Shown: positions 48,929-57,564 of the stretch, piece by piece
Numbering within the stretch: the stretch's first letter is position 1
Layout: every line of letters begins with the position of its first letter
Notes under the pieces: model-generated
Told to the model about the DNA's origin: nothing
The model's database searches: none
Seen by the model: the letters and a program-made list of their open reading frames with translations, nothing else
Position numbers and translations under genes: made by a program
NCBI GenBank assembly: GCA_033032865.1
Contig: JAWHQI010000737.1
Location: 1 to 64,000 of the forward strand
Source of the DNA: Dactylorhiza incarnata
Lineage: Eukaryota; Streptophyta; Magnoliopsida; Asparagales; Orchidaceae
Direction: 5' to 3'
Length of the DNA stretch: 64,000 bases

Positions 48929-49717
48929 GTTTGGATGAGTGCACGATATGACCTTATGGAGCTCGCGAGAAGGGTTGGAGAAATCCTATGCATTAGGTCA
49001 CAACATATGTTTAGCGTGGCCATCAGATGGCTTATCTTCTTTACTCGCCGCACTCTCAGTCAGGTAATCAGCTTGTCCTGAGAGGCCGTAACCTCGGCTA
49101 GCACGGGGTCGAAGCCGTCGTTTCTCATAGGCTTTTCTGGACAATTGGAAGGGTTTTTAGAATTCTTCGGTGACATATCCATAAGGACGAAATTGCCGAA
49201 AGAGAAAAACCGCGATAACCTTTAAACGGAGTTGAATCTGGCCGATTTGAGAGCGCGGTATGATGTCGAACGGGTTCCCACTGTTCGCCAATGGATGGGC
49301 ATCGCCGAGACCTTCCCGAAAACATATTGTGGGCGAAAATCAGACGATCGGATCAAAAGTTTTGGCCATTTGAAGTTTGCGTGCGTTTTTGAACTAAACC
49401 ACGCATCTTCATTGCCACTTTCCGTTCATCGTCCACTCATGATCCTCATGTCCCGTGTTCGTTCCGTTGATGCCAAAAATGCCACCAATTCCACGCCGCG
49501 CGAACTGAAGTGTGGGGGTGTTGCAGAGCGGACGGTTACTTCGGGTCACGAATGAACAAGCGGGAAAGGTGGTAACCGGTGCGCCTAGGGATCCTTGCAC
49601 CCATGAACCGCCGATGGATTAGCTCCCTCCCACGGCGCATCGGGATCCGCGATCAGAGGGAGCGCGCTTTCATCGGAGGTAAAAAAGGGGTGTTTCTCCA
49701 CCCGAGCGGTAAAAGAT

Positions 49718-49835
49718 GGGTGCAACACGAGGACTTCCCAGGAGGTCACCCATCCCAGTACTACTCTCGCCCAAGCACGCTTAACTGCGGAGTTCTGATG
49801 GGATCCGGTGCTCTAGTGCTGGTATGGTCGCACAC
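49718..49835 (-). rRNA. 5S rRNA: 5S rRNA gene, type A, unit 36
   Basis: Consensus-identical; last A gene before the retrotransposon. Confidence 0.96.
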
Positions 49836-50298
49836 GTTAGAATTCTCCGACACTTTCTCTTTATGCCACTCGCCCCGAGGTGCGCTCTTCCAGCATGCGG
49901 GCTCCGTTTCAAATCAGATTAAGCAATTTTCGACGAAAATTTGGTCGACGGGCAACGGCCTGCTCGCCACGCCGCCCGGCTCTCCGCGGGGACCCCAGAG
50001 TGGGGATGCGGCTTTGATTTCGGGCGTGAGCGCGAAGTTATGTCTGCTTATGAGGCTTAGGATGCAGCGGCGCGTCTGACGCAGCCGCGTAAGCGGCGCC
50101 CGGTGATACGCGGCCGTAGGAGGTGCCTCGGCATCAGCGTGACGCCTCGGGATCAGCGCGGCGCCTCGGCATCAGAGCGGCGCCTCGGGATCAGCGCGGC
50201 GCCTCAGGATCAGTGCGGCGCCTCGGGATCAGCGGCCGGAGAGAGTGCGCGCTCACCGCCGGTAAAAAGTGAAGTTTCTGCACCGGGCGGCAAAAGTT

Positions 50299-50416
50299 GG
50301 GTGCAACACGAGGACTTCCCAGGAGGTCACCCATCCCAGTACTACTGTCGCCCAAGCACGCTTAGCTGCGGAGTTCTGATGGGATCCGGTGCTCTAGTGC
50401 TGGTATGGTCGCACAC
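50299..50416 (-). rRNA. 5S rRNA: 5S rRNA gene, type B, unit 36 (next to the insertion)
   Basis: Full length with changes at RNA positions 70 and 52 (bases 50347 and 50365). The retrotransposon begins 508 bp upstream of its start, so its -30 motif and immediate upstream region are untouched. The element's + strand transcripts would run away from it. Confidence 0.95.
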
Positions 50417-50918
50417 GTTTGGATGAGTGCACGATATGACCTTATGGAGCTCGCGAGAAGGGTTGGAGAAATCCTATGCATCAGGTCACAACATATGTTT
50501 AGCGTGGCCATCAGATGGCTTATCTTCTTTACTCGCCGCACTCTCAGTCAGGTAATCAGCTTGTCCTGAGAGGCCGTAACCTCGGCTAGCACGGGGTCAA
50601 AGCCGTCGTTTCTCATAGGCTTTTCTGGACAATTGGAAGGGTTTTTAGAATTCTTCGGTGTCATATCCATAAGGACGAAATTGCCGAAAGAGAAAAACCG
50701 CGATAACCTTTAAACGGAGTTGAATCTGGCCGATTTGAGAGCGCGGTATGATGTCGAACGGGTTCCCACTGTTCGCCAATGGATGGGCATCGCCGAGACC
50801 TTCCCGAAAACATATTGTGGGCGAAAATCAGACGATCGGATCAAAAGTTATGGCCATTTGAAGTTTGCGTGCGTTTTTGAACTAAACCACGCATCTTCAT
50901 TGCCACTTTCCGTTCATC

Positions 50919-50923
50919 GTCCA
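50919..50923. repeat. Target site duplication GTCCA, left
   Basis: GTCCA directly precedes the LTR. The uninterrupted units read TCATCGTCCACTCATG at this place, so five bases were duplicated on insertion, the usual length for Ty3/gypsy integrases. Confidence 0.95.
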
Positions 50924-51011
50924 TGTAACACCCCAAAGATCGTGATTCAGCGAGGTAGGCGAAATGGTAGTGTTGCGCTCGGGATAGGCTCAAGATTCCA
51001 GATCAGGTCAA

Positions 51012-51260
51012 TGCGCACGACCATTGTCCTCTTCGCGCACGACCAGTGATCGTGCGCCAACGATCGTGCGCAACCCGCAAAGAATCGGAGTTCTGTCTCG
51101 GCTTATGCGCACGACCATTGTCCTCTTCGCGCACGACCAGTGATCGTGCGCCAGCGATCGTGTGTTAATTCAGAAGAGAATCGAGTTCTGTCTCGGACAG
51201 TGCGCACGACCATTTCCCTCTTCGCGCACGACCAGTGATCGTGCGCCAGCGATCGTGCGC
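51012..51260 (+). repeat. Three 95-bp tandem repeats with hairpins, 5' LTR
   Basis: Copies start at 51012, 51106 and 51201. Each contains GCGCACGA, seven other bases and TCGTGCGC, a perfect 8-bp inverted repeat, followed by one more CGATCGTG. The position in the probable U3 suggests an enhancer or silencing-related element; the function is inferred. Confidence 0.85.
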
Positions 51261-51564
51261 CCTGTTTATTCTGTTCCGCGATTTTGAGCGGAGAAGAAGA
51301 TCGGACCGTCCAAATCTTTTGGGATTTGATCCAACGGCTAGGTTTAGTTGCGGGAGACCTTTAAGGCTGATGAGAGGGGGTTAAACCTCATATTCTCTAA
51401 GCCATTCTCTCTCCAAACCCTAGAGAAAGGAGAAGGAGCCAAGGAAGAAGAAGGGAGATTCCGCCATTGACGGAGCTCCGGAGCTCCGTTTCGCGAACCG
51501 TTTCCAGATCTGGAGAGTGCAGCCCGGTGCGGTCATTTCCCTCCGTCTAGAATCTCGGATCCAT

Positions 51565-51588
51565 GGCGAAAAAGAACGCTCCTAGGGT
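51565..51588 (+). CDS. gag: Predicted first coding exon of gag, inside the 5' LTR
   Basis: An ATG in fair context (ATCCATGGCG) starts an 8-codon basic segment (MAKKNAPR) that ends at AGG followed by GTAACG, a plausible splice donor. The predicted acceptor TTATAG ends at 53340, exactly where the ATG-less gag frame opens, and the join keeps the reading frame (phase 0). Without splicing this frame runs into a stop after 41 codons. Visible: the ATG, GT, AG and frame agreement. Inferred: that splicing occurs. An identical ATG is present in the 3' LTR, where it would be untranslated. Confidence 0.55.
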
Positions 51589-53116
51589 AACGATTTCTTC
51601 TCCCGTTGTTTGGACTTGTCTTTTGTCCCCTCCTTCATTTCTCTATGCTTGCATGAGGAATCCCTTTCACCAAATGGGTGAAGTGTAGGATTTCCTCAAG
51701 TTCTTCGGAACTCCGGGTCGATTGTGTCCGTCCCCGGCATATTGCATGTAGAAAATCCGGTAGTCGTGCGGATTTAGGCATTGTGTGTGAAGCCTATTCG
51801 TGGCCGTGAGCCCGAATCGGTGATGCTTGTTTTGCGACGTTGCATTTAGGTTAAGCCTAGAATGCGTGCCGGAGAATGACTCTGTGATATATGCGATAGT
51901 ATTGCGGGATTTAAGCGTAGGCATCTTGTGAAGATCCTAACGGAAGCCCCATGCTTTGCGAGTGGTTGAATGCAAACCTTCACCACTAGAATTGTTGAGG
52001 GGTGGTCTTGTACCTCCTTTTTGGTTACGTATAAAGCCCTAACGATCCCTCATGCCCTCCGGCCGAAAGGTGGAGTCGGGTCTTGAGTCGTTACAAAGTA
52101 AACTTTTAAGGCTTGGGTGTTGTAACTTATGTTTTGTGTAGCACTAGCGAGTGCTAAACTCTTACGGGCCGAGGTGATGTCATACCCGCATCGTGTGTTC
52201 AATCGATGACAAGAGCACGGGAATTGGCTGAACTGAACCCGTTTCCAGGCGTGGCGGTAGGGGGATTTATCTCTTGTAAACCCGAACGACCTTGGGAGAG
52301 GTTGGGAAGGGCGTCTTGCCTAGACCGACCAAAAGCTCTTTTCTATCTAGAGTTTCTGGACTCATGATGGTTTTGGTGCTCGAGAAGAAGTACCTTTGGT
52401 GCATGCCTTGTGAGCATGGAGCGTGCGGTTGTGTGTACCCACGTTTGTGATGAATTGATGTTGTTAGCCTCATGCGGTTGTTTAGGCGGTTGTGGGAACC
52501 TTCGGGTGAACCCAACCAACATCATGTGCATACCTAGGTTCCTTTCTTTTGATGCTCAACCTAGAAGATTGATTGTGCTTGAAACCTCACCTTGTGTAGT
52601 TGCACTTTCTTTATATTAGTACTTGTGCTAGTATGGCTTGCTTGCAGGGTAGAATCTCCGCCACCCCGGGAAAGGGGTGGGGTCGTTATAATTTGGTCAG
52701 CTTTGCTGACCGTTACCTTATTTGCCACCGCTTGGTGGAATGTTCTTATGCAGGTGCCGGTGAGCCTAGCGGAAAATAGCGGGCGGTGGCCCTTATGCTG
52801 AGTTGGCCCTCGAAGGCCAGCCTCTTTTCTGTTTCCCTTGTATTGCCGGCCTGCGTGCCGATGTATGTTTGGAGTTTTATCACATTTGGTAAATGTAAGG
52901 CCTTAAGGCCGTAACTCTATATTTTGGTTTCATTCCTATGATAGTGGACAGTTCTAATTGAAATGGTTTAATTAATGCTTCCGCTTACGTTTTGTACTCT
53001 CGTTTAGTTGTTACTTTTCTGTTTATCACCTTTTAACTCCTAGCTAGTGTGGTTTGTATGGCGTGGGGTCCCGACCGGACCTGCTGTTATACTCTTCGTA
53101 CTGGCAGGGTGTTACA

Positions 53117-53340
53117 ATTTGGTATCGGACTTAAGGCGTCGATCCGTAGTTTAGCGAATTCGGGACGAATTCCTTTTAAGGGGTGGTGTGCACGGGATGT
53201 GCATTCACCTAAAATGACAAAAACTAATAAGAATGTCCACTTAGGAATGGAAAAACATACTTGTTTGCGGAACCTGAGCGTTCCATGATTGTTGTTTTGC
53301 TATGCTTTCAATCACTAAATTGTCTCTGGCACGATTATAG
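53117..53340 (+). other. Leader between 5' LTR and gag, with a polypurine-like copy
   Basis: No coding sequence. At 53156-53190 it contains ATTCGGGACGAAT followed by TCCTTTTAAGGGGTGGTG, closely matching the sequence leading into the polypurine tract at 57530-57564. The leader thus holds a second polypurine-like segment just downstream of the primer site. Confidence 0.7.
53120..53131 (+). other. Primer binding site, initiator tRNA-Met type
   Basis: TGGTATCGGACT lies three bases after the 5' LTR. Plant gypsy elements typically have TGGTATCAGAGC here, complementary to the 3' end of initiator tRNA-Met. This copy matches the first seven bases and then differs, so priming may be less stable. Confidence 0.75.
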
Positions 53341-54522
53341 GTGACTAGGGGTGGTGCGGGGCCGTCTCAACCTCGTAACACTGCTGAAAGTAGTGGGTCG
53401 TCTGAGGTGACAGCGACCACTCCTTCGGCTGAGATGATCAAGTTAGTCGCTGAAGCGGTCTTCGCGATGATCAACACTCAGTCTGGGCAGCTTGCACAGC
53501 CTACTACTCCGACTCTGGATGTGGCCCCTGTAACTGTTGCTGTAGTGGAACCTGCGGTAGAACTGAGGGTGGAACGTCGAGTTGCGCAGGTAGTAGTGGG
53601 GCGAGCGCGTGACCAGCAATTAAAGTACTTTCTGAGCCTCAACCCTCCAACCTTCGAGGGGACGGAATCCCCTGGGAGAGCTGCTGAGTGGTTGTCAGAA
53701 ATAAAGAGGACTTTAATGTCAATGCTTATAAGCAAAGATATGTTGGTAACCTTAACCACCTTCCTACTTATAAGAGAAGCAAGACTTTGGTGGGAAGGAG
53801 AGTTGTTGCACAAGTTTGGTGGGAGACAACTTTCCGAAATCTCTTGGGAAAGCTTCCATGAGTCATTCCTTCTAAAGTTTCTACCCCTAACTGAGATTCC
53901 TGAACTACAAGATCAGTGTTCACACCTAGAGCAGGGAGAACACTCAGTGGATGAGTACCTGATTGAGTTCATCAGTCGGAATCGTTATGAGAGGTCTATG
54001 TGGGAAGATGAGGAAACCAAGGTCAACAAGTTCTACAATGGTCTGCGAGATGACCTAAGACTAATGCTTGTGGGTCCAAAGTTACTCGGCTTCAACGTCT
54101 TAGTGAAATCAGCTAAATCTCTGGAAACGGATATGAAGAGTATGCAGCGCGCGAAAGACTTCAATGTAAAGAAGTCAGAGTTTCATGCGCCAGTCTCTCA
54201 GTCCAAGTCCGAGTTCAGAAGAAACAAGAGAAAGTTCAACTCTGTGGAAGTTAAGACTGCACGGTGTTCCTTAATTTGTTTCACTTGCGGAAAGGTGGGA
54301 CACAAAGCCCGAGTGTGTCGAAGTGGTCCCCCAAAAGCAAAAAGCGGAGAAGTGGACTATGCTCGTGTGATGGGTTCGGCTTCTATGGAGAAAGGCAAGG
54401 CGGTGGAGTCTTCGATTCCCCAATATTCTCTAACCCAACCGAGAGTCTACTCTTATGGACAGCAAGAGGTCATCCAGCATTGCGATGTTGCCACAGGTAT
54501 GGATGATCATCTCCTAATATGA
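53341..54522 (+). CDS. gag: Gag polyprotein (capsid and nucleocapsid), main exon
   Basis: Encodes the structural protein that packages the element's RNA into virus-like particles in the cytoplasm. The 393-codon frame opens directly after an in-frame TAG at 53338-53340 and has no ATG at its start; the first codon is GTG and the first internal ATG is near codon 31. A retrotransposon gag region follows (FLSLNPPTFEG near residue 98, RAAEWL, LWWEGEL, a conserved SWESFHESFLLKF stretch, then VDEYLIEF). A CCHC zinc knuckle (C313, C316, H321, C326, spacing 2-4-4) sits in the basic C-terminal part and would bind RNA. The frame stops soon after GQQEVIQHCDVATG, where related elements run on into protease, so the end is probably truncated. 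The start is best explained by splicing from 51588. Confidence 0.88.
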   Translation: MTRGGAGPSQPRNTAESSGSSEVTATTPSAEMIKLVAEAVFAMINTQSGQLAQPTTPTLDVAPVTVAVVEPAVELRVERRVAQVVVGRARDQQLKYFLSLNPPTFEGTESPGRAAEWLSEIKRTLMSMLISKDMLVTLTTFLLIREARLWWEGELLHKFGGRQLSEISWESFHESFLLKFLPLTEIPELQDQCSHLEQGEHSVDEYLIEFISRNRYERSMWEDEETKVNKFYNGLRDDLRLMLVGPKLLGFNVLVKSAKSLETDMKSMQRAKDFNVKKSEFHAPVSQSKSEFRRNKRKFNSVEVKTARCSLICFTCGKVGHKARVCRSGPPKAKSGEVDYARVMGSASMEKGKAVESSIPQYSLTQPRVYSYGQQEVIQHCDVATGMDDHLLI

Positions 54523-54862
54523 TGTCTACCCCGTGTGCGGATAGAGATAGAAATATGTCCACCGTATCTGTTGACAACAAAATTTTATGCCTTGTATTTG
54601 TGTGCAATTAGGCCTTGTCCTAATGATCGACTATTCGACGAGAGCTCTGTTGGTGTGGGAGCATCGCTCTCCTATTTGTCTAAGGACTTCGTGTTATGAA
54701 TCGAATTGTCATTTACCTTAGTCAAGGATAGATTGGAGGTAATGCTGCCTAATAGATCTCGAGTGAGCGCGAATAGGAGAAGCCGTGAAAAGGCGCGAAG
54801 ACGTTCTTCACCTTGTTGAAGGATTCGGGGCCTAAGACCAGTTTTGTGTTGTCCTAGTAGTA
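54523..54862 (+). pseudogene. Decayed protease and N-terminal reverse transcriptase region
   Basis: About 340 bp with stops in all frames. One short stretch at 54658-54696 reads GASLSYLSKDFVL, resembling the segment after the catalytic DTG of gypsy proteases (GA-S/T-HSF-S--F), but no DTG precedes it. The palm-entry part of reverse transcriptase that should lie before [10 protein letters not shown] is absent. Related elements have well over 1 kb between the equivalent points, so a large internal deletion with further decay is inferred. Confidence 0.6.
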
Positions 54863-56497
54863 GCGGACAAGCTGACCGAGAGGAACCGTTATCCGATTCC
54901 GAGAATCGACGATTTACTTGACCAACAGGTTGGGTCGACGGTATACTCTATGCTTGACTTAAGGTCCGGCTACTATCAGCTTAGTAGTAGGGAATGTGAT
55001 ATTCCAAAGTCAGCGTTCAGTACCCGCTTTGGGCACTATGAGTTCACGGTGATGCCGTTCGGTCTGTCTAATGCACCGTCGGTATTCATGGACTTTTTGA
55101 ATAGGACATTCCGTGAGTATTTGAATCAATTTGTGATCGTCTTCATCGACGACATTTTGGTATACTCTCAATCGGAAGAGGAGCATGTAGGGCATCTGCA
55201 CGCCGTTCTGAGCACCTTGAGGAAGAATCAGCTATATGCCAAGTTCTCCAAGTGCGAGTTTTGGCTACCGTCAGTAGCATTCCTTGGTCACGTCGTTAGT
55301 GGAGATGGAATGGCGGTTGATCCGTCGAAGATAGAAGCGATCCGAGCCTGGCCTTTGTTGAAAAACGTAGCGGAAGTCCAAAGTTTCTTAGGACTTGCCG
55401 GCTACTATAGGCGCTTTGTGGAAAACTTCTCGAGGATTGCACTTCCTCTCACTAAGTTGACTAGGAAAGATCATAAGTTCGTTTGGTCGCCCGAGTGCGT
55501 ACGAGCTTTTGAAGAACTGAAGAGCCGTCTGACCACGGCGCCCATTCTATGCTCGCCATGTGGTACGGAAGGCTACGAAATCTATAGCGACGCCTCGGGG
55601 AGTGGGTTGGGTTGTGTCCTAGTGCAGTTCGGTAAGGTAATTGCCTACGGCTCCCGGCAGTTGAAGGTTCATGAGAGGAATTACCCGGTCCATGATTTGG
55701 AGCTAGCGGCCGTGGTATTTGCTCTTAAGCTTTGGAGGCATTATTTGTATGGCGTGAAGATCGACGTCTTTACCGACCACAAGAGCCTCAAGTACTTGCT
55801 AGATCAAAGGGAGTTGAATATGCGACAGAGGAGGTGGTTGGAGTTCCTTGGGGACTACACCTTCGACATCAAATATACTCCTGGAAAGGGAAATGTAGTT
55901 GCGGACGCGTTGAGTCGTCGGGCTCCCGCTCAAGCAAATTGGATTTTGATGCACGATGAGCGTCTAATCCGTGAGCTGGAAGAAATGGAGATCATTTGCG
56001 TTGATCGAAGAGCGTCTACTTCAGCATGCTTGAATTGGACGGAGGTTCAATACCACCTTGCCGACCGAGTTCGACAGGCATTGGAGCTGGATGAGAGCAT
56101 GAAACGCTACAAAGCGGAAACCGTTGACGGGTTGAACGCTGATTTCTCTTTCGAAGATGGCCTTATGTGGAAGAATGACAGATTGTGCGTCCCAAACGTT
56201 GGTACTCTACGGGAGGAATTGATGTACGAGGCTCATCATACCAAGTACTCTATCCACCCGGGGAGCACGAAAATGTACATGGTCATGAAGAAACTTTTCT
56301 GGTGGCCGGGTATGAAGAAGGACATTGCCCTCTACGTGGCCAAGTGCAACACCTGCGCGTTGGTGAAGGTGGGATGTCAACGTCCCGGTGGTATTTTGAA
56401 GTCCTTGCCGATTCCGGAATGGAAGTTTGACGATATTTCGATGGATTTCGTGCACGGATTGCCGAGATCGCAGCATGAAACGACGCCATCTGGGTGA
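54863..56497 (+). pseudogene. pol: Pol part 1: reverse transcriptase (N-truncated), RNase H, integrase start
   Basis: Recognisable homology begins with the [10 protein letters not shown] block at 54884, upstream of the first ATG at 54950. Reverse transcriptase copies genomic RNA to cDNA; its active-site box FIDD is intact at 55142-55153, after the conserved [14 protein letters not shown] block. The connection and RNase H follow, with the YSDASG aspartate at 55589-55591, the DLELAAV glutamate, TDHKSL and the VADALSR aspartate. The integrase zinc-binding HH (56234-56239) and CxxC (56345-56356) pairs and the first catalytic aspartate (MDFVHG, 56444-56446) are present. The N-terminal fingers of reverse transcriptase and the protease are missing. 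The frame ends at a TGA at 56495-56497 caused by a frameshift near 56477-56480. Confidence 0.88.
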
Positions 56498-57552
56498 TCG
56501 TGGACAGACTGACAAAAGTATCGCACTTTATTCCGAACCGGAAGGATGATTCTGTAGAAAAGCTAGCGAAGCTCTGTGTCGATAGTATTGTGCGGCTGCA
56601 CGGTGTCCCTCGTAGCATCGTCAGCGATCGTGACGGGCGTTTCACATCGAAAGTTTGGAGGCTTATCCATGAACTGTTGGGCACTAAATTAAAATTCAGC
56701 ACGGCCTTCCACCCGCAAACGGATGGACAGACTGAGAGGACCAACAGGACTATGGAGGATATGCTCCGAATGTGCGCTCTAGATTTTGGAAAGAAGTGGG
56801 AAGATCATCTCTATATGATCGAATTCGCCTACAGTAATAGCTACCAAGCCAGTATAAAGATGGCTCCTTTCGAGGCCCTCTATGGTAAGAAGTGTCGTAC
56901 GCCGTTGTCTTGGGCAGAAACGGGCGATACTAAGCTATTAAAGCGAAAGGATGTTGAGGAAGCAACTTCGACGATCCGAACTATTCGAGAAAGGCTATTG
57001 ATTGCCCAGGATAGGCAAGCAAAATATTACAACGCCAAGCTTAGGAACCTAGAGTTCGCCGTCGGTGACCGGGTTTACTTGAAGATCAAACCGTTCAAAG
57101 GGGTATCAAGGATCCGATGCTTGAAAAAGCTCAGTCCAAGGTACTTAGGACCGTTTGAGATTGTGGAACGTGTTGGTGATGCGGCTTATCAGCTTGCACG
57201 ATCTGCAGAGCTGAGCGGTCTGCACGACGTGTTTCACATTTCAGTTCTGAGGAAGGCAGTGCAAGAGCCTACTCATATCGTTGCGGTCGGCAAAGTGTCG
57301 GTGGATAGTGGGTTGTCGACGAAAGTCAGACCCTTACGCATCGAGGATACCGAGGTAAAGCAGTTGCGGAGCAAGTCCATTCGGATGGTAAAGGTCCGGT
57401 GGGATAATTGCGGCCGAGAGGAGCTAACTTGGGAGAGAGAGCAAGCAATGCTTGCGGAGTACCCCGAGCTATCTCCCTCAGGTAAATTTTCTTTAAAAAC
57501 TGTAACTTCCTGCTATTACTGTTTTCGAAATTTCGGGACGAAATTCTTTTAA
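56479..57552 (+). pseudogene. pol: Pol part 2: integrase core and chromodomain-like tail, frameshifted
   Basis: Continues pol in another frame, opening after a TGA at 56476-56478 with [13 protein letters not shown], the usual continuation of the integrase core. The second catalytic aspartate (IVSDRDGRF) and the glutamate ([11 protein letters not shown]) are separated by 35 residues, the D,D35E spacing. The [10 protein letters not shown] and [11 protein letters not shown] blocks of the integrase C-terminal domain follow, then a chromodomain-like end ([23 protein letters not shown]; about 57322-57480) that in chromoviruses directs integration to chromatin marks. The offset from part 1 is a single base, so one small deletion separates the two frames. 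No sign of a programmed slippery site was seen. Confidence 0.88.
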
Positions 57553-57564
57553 GGGGGGTGGAGT
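57546..57564 (+). other. Polypurine tract
   Basis: CTTTTAAGGGGGGTGGAGT sits immediately before the 3' LTR. The AAGGGGGGTGGAG run is the plus-strand primer expected for reverse transcription. The end of the pol frame (stop at 57550-57552) overlaps it. Confidence 0.85.

Larger units (their letters stand above)
1..50923 (-). repeat. 5S rDNA tandem array, left part (dimeric A/B units of about 1450 bp)
   Basis: Head-to-tail array of plant 5S rDNA. Each unit carries an A gene and a B gene on the minus strand with different upstream spacers. A-to-A spacing is 1431 bp twice at the left edge, then mostly 1449-1451 bp, with longer units of 1456, 1470, 1472 and 1488-1489 bp and shorter ones of 785, 907 and 1194 bp. 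The longer units are explained by extra 19-bp subrepeats or single-base insertions and the shorter ones by deletion or exchange. The array is already in progress at base 1, which lies in the long spacer upstream of a B gene outside the window. No other gene class is seen. Confidence 0.97.
50924..53116 (+). repeat. 5' LTR (2193 bp)
   Basis: Begins TGTAACACCCC and ends GGGTGTTACA, so it has TG...CA ends within a longer terminal inverted repeat. By eye it differs from the 3' LTR only at 53074 (A here, G at 59715), with no indel. It contains three 95-bp repeats near its left end (probable U3), a CT-rich stretch with a CAAACCCTAG motif near 51410 typical of plant 5' untranslated leaders, and an ATG at 51565 discussed with gag. 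I did not find a convincing TATA box or polyadenylation signal by eye. Open frames of 62-85 codons inside it carry no known domain. Confidence 0.96.
51589..53340 (+). other. Predicted intron joining LTR exon to gag
   Basis: 1752 bp from GTAACG to TTATAG. It includes the rest of the 5' LTR, the primer binding site and the leader. A CTAAAT branch-like sequence at 53315-53320 and a T-rich stretch lie before the acceptor. Genomic RNA would have to remain unspliced to keep the primer site, so splicing would separate messenger from genome. The alternative is translation of gag from a non-ATG codon or from the internal ATG at about codon 31. Confidence 0.5.

Noticed and set aside
52029..52036. TATAAAG in the LTR as the promoter TATA box
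   Set aside because: It lies downstream of the proposed gag ATG at 51565 and of the leader-like CT-rich stretch, so it would make a transcript lacking that ATG. It remains possible, but the evidence does not favour it.
51667..52801. LTR open frames of 62-85 codons as genes
   Set aside because: Short, without recognisable domains, overlapping in opposite strands, and duplicated only because both LTRs are identical.
56477..56500. Programmed frameshift within integrase
   Set aside because: No slippery heptamer or downstream structure is evident, and related elements read through this region in one frame. A one-base mutation is simpler.
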